Source: Verrucomicrobiota bacterium (GTDB lineage: Bacteria; Verrucomicrobiota; Verrucomicrobiia; Limisphaerales; Fontisphaeraceae). From it: a stretch of DNA of 39,037 bases. Location: positions 1 to 39,037 of the forward strand of contig JBAXGN010000059.1 in the NCBI GenBank assembly GCA_037139415.1, read 5' to 3'. Position numbers and translations under genes: made by a program. Below, piece by piece: positions 33,434 through 39,037 of the stretch (position 1 is the first letter of the stretch; every line of letters begins with the position of its first letter). Below the pieces are notes generated by a model that was not told the origin of the DNA, did not search any database, and worked only from the letters and a program-made list of their open reading frames with translations.

Positions 33434-34804
33434 GTTCTGCGCCATCAGCCGGGCTAGCAGGAAAGCCATCTCCATCGCCTGCTCATAGTTCAGGCGCGGG
33501 TCCACCGGCGACCGGTAATCCCGCGTGAGGTCGGATTCCGTGATGCCGCTGGCGCCGCCCAGGCATTCCGTCACGTTCTCCCCGGTGAGTTCGATATGCA
33601 CGCCGCCGAGGTGCGCCCCCTCGTCCCGGAGGACGTTGAACGACGTCTCCAGTTCCAGTAGAATCTTCTCGAACCGCCGGGTTTTGATCCCGCCCTGCAC
33701 GGTTTCCGTGTTGCCATGCATCGGGTCGCAGCACCAGAGCACCCGACGCTCCGCGTGGGTGATGGCGCGCACGAGTGGCGGCAGGCAACGGCCTGCGTTG
33801 GCGGCGCCGAACCGGTGGATGAACGTCAGGTGCCCCGCCTCGTTGCGCGGGTTCAACACCTCGGACAGCCGCACCGCGTCGTTCGGCGTCACGCTCGGTC
33901 CCAACTTGACGCCGATGGGATTTTCCAAGCCTCGGAAATATTCAATGTGCGCCCCCTGAAGATCCCGCGTGCGTTCGCCAATCCACGGAAAATGCGTCGC
34001 CAGGTTATACCACCCTGCACGCCGTGGCGGAATGCGCGTTTGCGCCTGTTCATAGTGGAGCACCAGCGCCTCATGGCTGGTGAAAAAATCCATCCGGCTG
34101 ATGTCCGATATCTGACCGCCCATGAGCGTTTCCATGAACCGCAAGGACTCGCACAAGGACTCCATCATCTTCATGTATTCGCTCGCCTGTGGTGAACGTG
34201 AAACAAATCCCAAATCCCAATATTCCGGATGATGCAGGTCGGCAAAACCGCCGTCCACCAAAGCGCGGATGAAGTTGATGGTCAACCCTGATCGCTCATA
34301 GGCGCGGAGCAACAATTCCGGGTTGGGTTGGCGGTCTTCCAAGGTGAAGCCGGGGCGGTTCACCAAGTCTCCGCGAAAACTCGGCAGGGTCACGCCGTCT
34401 TTGGTCTCCATGTCGGAGGAGCGGGGTTTGGCGTATTGACCGGCGAACCGGCCAACGCGGACCACTCGTTTTTTCGCGCCCTGCATCAACACCAGGCTCA
34501 TCTGCAGCAGGATTTTCAGCTTCTTGACAATGCTGCCGGATTCGCAATCCGCAAACGTTTCCGAGCAGTCGCCGCCTTGCAGCAGGAAGCATTCCCCGCG
34601 CGTGGCCGCCGCCAGTTGTTGCTTTAAATTCTCGACTTCCCAACTGCTCACCAGCGGCGGCAGGCGCGCCAGTTGGCCCAGTACCTCCTGCAGGGCCGGT
34701 TGGTTGGGGTAAACCGGTTGTTGCGCGGCAACTTTTTGTTGCCACGACGCCGGTGACCACGGGCCGCCCATGGCACTATTGGGTGTCTGCTTTGACATAT
34801 CCAT
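33425..34804 (-). CDS. Class II 3-deoxy-D-arabino-heptulosonate 7-phosphate synthase
   Basis: 459 residues from the ATG at 34804. It catalyses the first step of the shikimate pathway, condensing phosphoenolpyruvate with erythrose 4-phosphate. Class II features are clear: WSPASWQQKVAAQQPVYPN near the start, the metal-binding cysteine in LLQGGDCSETFADC, and VVRVGRFAGQYAKPRS for phosphate binding. RVLWCCDPMHGNT supplies the histidine ligand, GVHIELTGENVTECLGG the glutamate and SPVDPRLNYEQAMEMAF the aspartate. Length matches plant and mycobacterial class II enzymes. An upstream in-frame start at 34882 adds residues not typical of the family. No other shikimate gene is nearby. Confidence 0.94.
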   Translation of the reverse strand: MDMSKQTPNSAMGGPWSPASWQQKVAAQQPVYPNQPALQEVLGQLARLPPLVSSWEVENLKQQLAAATRGECFLLQGGDCSETFADCESGSIVKKLKILLQMSLVLMQGAKKRVVRVGRFAGQYAKPRSSDMETKDGVTLPSFRGDLVNRPGFTLEDRQPNPELLLRAYERSGLTINFIRALVDGGFADLHHPEYWDLGFVSRSPQASEYMKMMESLCESLRFMETLMGGQISDISRMDFFTSHEALVLHYEQAQTRIPPRRAGWYNLATHFPWIGERTRDLQGAHIEYFRGLENPIGVKLGPSVTPNDAVRLSEVLNPRNEAGHLTFIHRFGAANAGRCLPPLVRAITHAERRVLWCCDPMHGNTETVQGGIKTRRFEKILLELETSFNVLRDEGAHLGGVHIELTGENVTECLGGASGITESDLTRDYRSPVDPRLNYEQAMEMAFLLARLMAQNRK

Positions 34805-35018
34805 CTGGGGGGTAATTTGGGGCGCGTTGGCCAAAATGTAAAGCCCGGGTATTCTCCGCCCCATGGCCCCGCTCGCCCACAAGTACGGGGAACAGTTACT
34901 TTCGGTGTACTACGGACGCTCGGAGTGTGTCCGCTCAAGCCAGCACATCCCTGCCACCAGGCTGGCCAAGCGGGTTGCCACTCAGGGTGCCATAGCGCTT
35001 ATGGATGTATCTGAAGAA

Positions 35019-35603
35019 TTACCGGGTTTTACCAAAGGTCTCAAATAGATAGGTGGCGTAGTTGCGCGATACCGGGCGGATGGCCCATTTCCCCACCGAC
35101 CGTTCCAACAAGCCCAAAAACGCCTCATACTCCTCCGCGCTGATCACGTTGCTGCCCAGCCATAGTGCGGCGACCTGCCAGAGGAAATCATGCGCGGCAC
35201 CCAGACTTCTCCCATCGGGTCGGCGACGGAGCGTTGCGTAGATTTCTTGTATCTCCTGATCTGTCCGGTCCCCTTTGGCTTTGCAGAGGGTCATAAAATG
35301 CTTTTCAATAAAATACAAGTGCAGCACCACCTCCTTCGGGTAATACTTGAGGTCAACGGGTGGCTTCTGGTTGCCCCGGAATAATTCCCGCAAAGAAGGC
35401 ACCAGCCAGACCGTCATTTTTTTGCCGTCGGACACCGGTACCGAATGCCGGTCGCTAACCCGGATGTTTCCGCGACCATCCGTCTCCAGCGCCACCGACA
35501 AGGTTTGCTGGTTCAAGCCATTGGCTTCGACCACACTGCGGAGCGAAGGGACGAGGTCAGCGGGTGGCCACGCCATGCCGTTCATTGTGTTTGGCTCAGT
35601 CAT
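35019..35603 (-). CDS. Hypothetical cytoplasmic protein
   Basis: About 194 residues from the ATG at 35603, preceded by no clear ribosome site; a TTG at 35684 would extend it. There is no signal peptide, membrane segment or cysteine motif. The middle part (LVPSLRELFRGNQKPPVDLKYY) and the helical C-terminal half (EVVLHLYFIEKHFMTLCKA, DQEIQEIYATLRRRPDGRSL, SAEEYEAFLGLLERSVGKWA) have protein-like composition. I do not recognise the family. It stands alone, 214 bp beyond the DAHP synthase start. Confidence 0.6.
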   Translation of the reverse strand: MTEPNTMNGMAWPPADLVPSLRSVVEANGLNQQTLSVALETDGRGNIRVSDRHSVPVSDGKKMTVWLVPSLRELFRGNQKPPVDLKYYPKEVVLHLYFIEKHFMTLCKAKGDRTDQEIQEIYATLRRRPDGRSLGAAHDFLWQVAALWLGSNVISAEEYEAFLGLLERSVGKWAIRPVSRNYATYLFETFGKTR

Positions 35604-35893
35604 ATCGTCATCAGTTTGCGTTTGCGGCGCGATCCGCCATTTGGGCTCATCCAAGCCATTGGGTGCGCCGTATGATCTGAGCAAAGCGAATTTTTGGGGG
35701 TGCTACCAGCTTTTTGTTTCGCTCCCTGGATCTCCCATAAAACGATCAAGTAAAAACCGGGCTTGCCTGCTTCAGGAGCTGGATTTAGTATTCCTCAACA
35801 ATGCGCAGCGAAAAAAAGCAATGCTACCAAACCGCTTCGCGGCCAATCCGTCGGCAGGGCTGCGGTGTCTAAAACACAGTTCGACCAATATTT
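35604..35893. other. Intergenic region
   Basis: Nothing recognisable lies in this 290-bp interval between the hypothetical gene and the second sulfatase. Confidence 0.5.
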
Positions 35894-37321
35894 ATGCGTG
35901 AAAAGATTAATACCGGTAATCGTATATTCAGCCTGTTCTACTTTATCACACCCATAGTGGCACTTTGGAGTCTGGCCACGGCGGTAATCGCCGAAAACAA
36001 TCCCAGTAAACCCAACGTCCTGCTCATCGTCTCGGATGATCACGGCTATGCCGATGTTGGGTTCCAAGGCTGCCAGGACATCCCTACCCCGCATTTGGAC
36101 CGCCTGGCGCGCGAGGGCATTCATTGCACCAGTGGCTATGTCTCCCATCCGTTCTGCAGCCCAACGCGCGCCGGGCTCATGACGGGACGCTACCAGCAGC
36201 GCTTTGGGCATGAGAATAATCCGTTTTACGATCCCAACGATCACCGTGAAGGTTTGCCCACCTCGGAAAAGCTGCTGCCCGCCCACCTGCGAGAGGCGGG
36301 ATATGTAACGGGCTGGATTGGCAAATGGCATTTGGGCGCCACGCCGGAATTCCGTCCGCTGAATCGTGGTTTTTCGGAAACGTTTGGTTTCATCGGTGGC
36401 GGACATAAGTACCAGAATTGGACGCCCAATGTCGCCGTGGAATATCAGGTACCCATCGAGCGCAACGGTCAACCGGTGGAGGTCACGAATCATCTCACCA
36501 TCGAGTTTGGTCATGAAGCCGATGCGTTCATCCGCCGGCATAAGTCCGATTTATGGTTCCTTTATCTTGCGTTCAATGCCCCGCATACCCCCCATGAACC
36601 CACCCCGGAGCGGCTCGCCAAATTTGCCTCCATTGCCGATCCCAAACGGCGCGCGTACGCAGCCCAGGTAAGCCTGATGGATGATGCCATTGGCGAAACG
36701 CTTGGCGCGCTGCGCGACACCGCGCAGGAACGGCGCACGCTGGTGTTTTTCTTTAGCGACAATGGCGGCCCCGTTGGCGCCATTGGCGCCAATGGTTCAC
36801 TCAATACCCCACTGCGCGCCGGCAAAGGATCGGTGTACGAAGGCGGCGTAAGGGTTCCCTTTGTGGTGAGTTGGCCCGGCAAGCTTGCCGCAGGCAAGAC
36901 CTATGACCAACCGGTTATTTCATTGGATGTCTTTGCCACCGCGCTGGCCTGTGCGGGAATGCCCATGCCAACGGATAAGAAGTATGACAGCGTGAACTTG
37001 CTGCCCTTCCTGACCGGTGAAAAGCCGGGAGCGCCGCACGAACGGTTATTATGGCGCAGCGGCCCGCAATTGGCGCTGCGCGAAGCACAATCCAAACTGG
37101 TGCGCCGCAAAGACCAGAAGGATGAACTGTACGACGTCATGGCTGATCTCAGTGAAAGCAACGATCTGGCGGAAACTCAGGTCGAAGCTGGGAAACGCTT
37201 GGGGACCACCCTGGATGCTTGGAACAGTGAGTTGGTCCCGCCTGCGTTCCCCGGCTTGGGCGGTCGCAATGCGGCGAAGGGTGGAAAAAAGGGGAAGAAG
37301 GCCAATCCGAAGACGGATTAA
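35894..37321 (+). CDS. Exported formylglycine-dependent sulfatase
   Basis: 475 residues with a signal peptide (FSLFYFITPIVALWSLATAVIA). The metal-binding opening is NVLLIVSDDHGYADVG, and the maturation motif is FCSPTRAGLMTGRY with Cys88 as the future formylglycine. WIGKWHLG and LVFFFSDNGGP complete the active site. The C-terminus is unusually lysine-rich (AAKGGKKGKKANPK). It differs clearly from the other sulfatase of the window (CSPTR instead of CSASR and a shorter insertion pattern), so it is not a recent duplicate. It is followed on the same strand by the malectin-like gene. Confidence 0.94.
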   Translation: MREKINTGNRIFSLFYFITPIVALWSLATAVIAENNPSKPNVLLIVSDDHGYADVGFQGCQDIPTPHLDRLAREGIHCTSGYVSHPFCSPTRAGLMTGRYQQRFGHENNPFYDPNDHREGLPTSEKLLPAHLREAGYVTGWIGKWHLGATPEFRPLNRGFSETFGFIGGGHKYQNWTPNVAVEYQVPIERNGQPVEVTNHLTIEFGHEADAFIRRHKSDLWFLYLAFNAPHTPHEPTPERLAKFASIADPKRRAYAAQVSLMDDAIGETLGALRDTAQERRTLVFFFSDNGGPVGAIGANGSLNTPLRAGKGSVYEGGVRVPFVVSWPGKLAAGKTYDQPVISLDVFATALACAGMPMPTDKKYDSVNLLPFLTGEKPGAPHERLLWRSGPQLALREAQSKLVRRKDQKDELYDVMADLSESNDLAETQVEAGKRLGTTLDAWNSELVPPAFPGLGGRNAAKGGKKGKKANPKTD

Positions 37322-37358
37322 AGCATATCAGCCATTAAGACAATTAAGGACGCGCCAT

Positions 37359-37381
37359 CCAGTCTCCAGCCTGCTTTATGC
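37359..37381. repeat. Left copy of a 23-bp direct repeat
   Basis: A 23-bp sequence beginning CCAGTCTCCAGCC and ending GCTTTATGC recurs at 38859-38881 with one mismatch, exactly 1500 bp away. The pair brackets the malectin-like gene. Confidence 0.85.
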
Positions 37382-37406
37382 GCTTGACCCGTATCGGCGT
37401 GCGCGT

Positions 37407-38846
37407 ATGCTTTCACCCATGAGCGCATGCAATGAAGAAAACTTAAGCCGGGAAAAGCAATGCTCCTCTTCCGCAACGCGACAAGTTCTTCCGCAACGCG
37501 ACAAGTTCTTCCGCAACGCGACAAGTGAGTGCAATTTCTTCGGCAATAGGAGTATTGCTGGAATCCTCGTTGTGGCCTGTTTGTTGACGTTGGCCGCTGG
37601 GGCCGCGCAAGGCTTCTCAGTAAACATCAACTTTCAAACCAACGGCCCAACAGTGTCACCAGGGTATCTGGCGGATACCGGTCTGCTTTATGGGGACCGC
37701 GGCAATGGCTTTATATACGGCTGGCTTGCGGACAATACTTCTGGCATGCAGGACATCTCGGGGACAAACACGGTTGATTTTCGTTATGCCACATGTGCCA
37801 TGATCTACAGCAACAACGTATGGCAGATCGCCGTTCCTAACGGTGCCTACATGGTACACGTAGTTGCCGGCAGTGTGTCCCGACTGAGTGGCGTCTATCG
37901 TTTAGATGTGCAAGGGTCATTGGCTGTTCAAGGCACGCCCGAAGGTTCTAACTATTGGGTCGAAGGGACGATCAACATCAAGGTTACAAACAGTGTCCTT
38001 ACGGTGAGTAATGCCGATGGCTTCTTCAACACTCGGCTCGCGTTCCTTGAAATCCGAAGTGCCGGAAATCCCACGCTCGAGGCGTTCCCGGCGACAACGA
38101 ACCAACCATTTACTGTGTCGCTCGTCAACCCCTCCGGCGGGTTGCATTGGATCGAAGCGTCCTCGAATCTCGTGAACTGGACGCGCATCGGAGCGCTCAC
38201 CAATACACCTGGCCAGCTCTTGAGCCTCACCGATGCGACGGCGGCGAGTCGTAACCGCCGCTTCTACCGCGCACGAGTCCCGTTCCCACTTCCACCGCAG
38301 GTGGTTTATAGCAACGATTTTGAAAGCGGGGTCGGCCCGGAATGGTCCACCACCAGTTTGGACGTTACGCCCAGTGGGCGAATTTTTCTCGGAAGCTTCA
38401 CCAAGAAGACGGTGAAACTGAACCTGACCAACCTGCCAGCACACGCGACGATCACGCTCGCCTTTGATTTTTACAGCATCCAATCCTGGGACGGCAACAG
38501 CCCCGTCGGCGGGCCAGACATCTTCAATGTGAACGTGACTGGCGGGCCGACCCTGCTGAACGCGACGTTCCGCAATTTAAAGAGTGCCGGGCCAGGACAA
38601 ACTTATCCCGGGCTCATCCCGGCAAATGTCTTTGCGTCTCGCACGGGTGCGACTGAGAAGAGCACTCTGGGTTATACGGAGATCCTTTCCGCTTACGGGG
38701 ATTCGGTTTACCATCTCAGCTACACCTTTGAGCACTCCGCCAGTTCGGTGGAATTGAACTTTTGGGGGAACGGCAGCGTGTCTGGTAGCCCTGATGAGAG
38801 TTGGGGTCTCGACAACGTGGTGGTGTCGGTGCGCGACTTCTATTGA
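37407..38846 (+). CDS. Secreted malectin-like beta-sandwich protein with an unstable 5' end
   Basis: 479 residues from the ATG at 37407 (37419 is also possible). Residues 21-40 are encoded by three copies of a 20-bp repeat. The export-type hydrophobic segment (IAGILVVACLLTLAAGAAQG) starts only near residue 50, an unusually long n-region. Domain 1 resembles malectin-like sugar-binding modules (VNINFQTNGPTVSPGYLADTG, WQIAVPNGAYMVHVVAG). A linker domain HWIEASSNLVNWTRIG is common in secreted verrucomicrobial proteins. The last domain (VVYSNDFESGVGPEWS, ITLAFDFYSIQSWDGN, DESWGLDNVVVSV) is of the type often placed before PEP-CTERM tags, but no tag follows. An in-frame GTG at 37572 could give a short-signal version. 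Confidence 0.7.
   Translation: MLSPMSACNEENLSREKQCSSSATRQVLPQRDKFFRNATSECNFFGNRSIAGILVVACLLTLAAGAAQGFSVNINFQTNGPTVSPGYLADTGLLYGDRGNGFIYGWLADNTSGMQDISGTNTVDFRYATCAMIYSNNVWQIAVPNGAYMVHVVAGSVSRLSGVYRLDVQGSLAVQGTPEGSNYWVEGTINIKVTNSVLTVSNADGFFNTRLAFLEIRSAGNPTLEAFPATTNQPFTVSLVNPSGGLHWIEASSNLVNWTRIGALTNTPGQLLSLTDATAASRNRRFYRARVPFPLPPQVVYSNDFESGVGPEWSTTSLDVTPSGRIFLGSFTKKTVKLNLTNLPAHATITLAFDFYSIQSWDGNSPVGGPDIFNVNVTGGPTLLNATFRNLKSAGPGQTYPGLIPANVFASRTGATEKSTLGYTEILSAYGDSVYHLSYTFEHSASSVELNFWGNGSVSGSPDESWGLDNVVVSVRDFY
37467..37526 (+). repeat. Three perfect tandem copies of a 20-bp unit
   Basis: TCTTCCGCAACGCGACAAGT is repeated three times without mismatch (37467, 37487, 37507). It lies between the first ATG of the malectin-like gene and its signal sequence. 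Twenty is not a multiple of three, so each copy is read in a different frame and gain or loss of one copy shifts the gene out of frame. Confidence 0.95.
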
Positions 38847-38858
38847 CGCCTCCAGCCT

Positions 38859-38881
38859 CCAGTCTCCAGCCGGCTTTATGC
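38859..38881. repeat. Right copy of the 23-bp direct repeat
   Basis: This copy differs from the left one at a single position (G for T before GCTTTATG). It is preceded by further CCTCCAG heptads (CCTCCAG CCTCCAG TCTCCAG), so the unit itself looks grown from a 7-bp repeat. The remaining bases to the window end show no gene. Confidence 0.85.
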
Positions 38882-39037
38882 TCTGTAACTGGCAAAAGTG
38901 TCTTCAAAACCAGCCATTCTGCCCGCCGGTTTTTGATTTTGGATTAGCGATTGATAGCGGGAGTATTTCTTCCTTATCATGCCCCGGTCAGGCCGGAGGA
39001 TAGGGCTCCGCTGGGAAGCGACCCGAGCGCCGTGCCT

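Noticed and set aside
37017-37406. Longer 5' extension of the malectin-like gene
   Set aside because: It would overlap the last 305 bases of the sulfatase gene in another frame; the translated extension is Arg-rich and unlike an export signal.

Overview
The window looks like a chromosomal segment of a heterotrophic member of the Planctomycetes-Verrucomicrobia-Chlamydiae group, most like Verrucomicrobia of the Pedosphaera/Limisphaerales type. This is inferred from gene content: a prepilin-like protein with the [21 protein letters not shown] start, two formylglycine sulfatases, a CotH-family protein, an exosortase fused to an EpsI-type domain, a secreted malectin-like protein and several secreted carbohydrate-active proteins. 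Most genes are GC-rich and few have a clear Shine-Dalgarno site. No rRNA, tRNA or CRISPR array was seen.

Layout. 1-1160: an AT-richer edge with the tail of an unknown gene and a DUF4145 protein. 1.3-5.9 kb: a pseudopilin and two secreted glycosidase-like proteins. 5.9-7.5 kb: an ABC-F ATPase (minus). 7.9-11.6 kb: a broken retropepsin-like gene, a membrane TPR protein and an exosortase-EpsI fusion, joined by 4-nt and 1-nt overlaps. 11.6-13.7 kb (minus): a CotH protein followed by a helix-turn-helix/PTS-IIA fusion. 13.9-15.2 kb (minus): small unrelated ORFs separated by two roughly 100-bp imperfect palindromes that have the architecture of integron attC sites. 15.4-19.6 kb (minus): CoaB-like protein, zinc-ribbon protein, small membrane protein, PrmC and a sulfatase. 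19.7-24.6 kb (plus): FtsK, a heptose-bisphosphatase-like HAD protein, and an outer-membrane protein with a strong terminator. 24.6-31.3 kb (minus): pyrH, beta-helix lyase, uvrA and an SGNH esterase-like protein. 31.9-39 kb: ComM/YifB (plus), class II DAHP synthase and a hypothetical (minus), a second sulfatase and a malectin-like secreted protein (plus), the last associated with direct and tandem repeats.

How the genes fit together. The sulfatases, glycosidase-like proteins, beta-helix lyase, SGNH protein and outer-membrane barrel suggest degradation of sulfated or uronic-acid polysaccharides outside the cytoplasm. Housekeeping genes (pyrH, ftsK, uvrA, prmC, DAHP synthase) are scattered among them. 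The exosortase operon should process C-terminally tagged surface proteins, but no tagged substrate is encoded here.

The most unusual element is the candidate cassette array at 13.9-15.2 kb. It has no integrase in the window. The 7-mer at the start of the DUF4304 cassette is exactly complementary to the one at its end, as expected of an excisable integron cassette. One cassette boundary has been read through to give a DUF4304-lipoprotein fusion ORF, and a short tandem duplication sits on another boundary.
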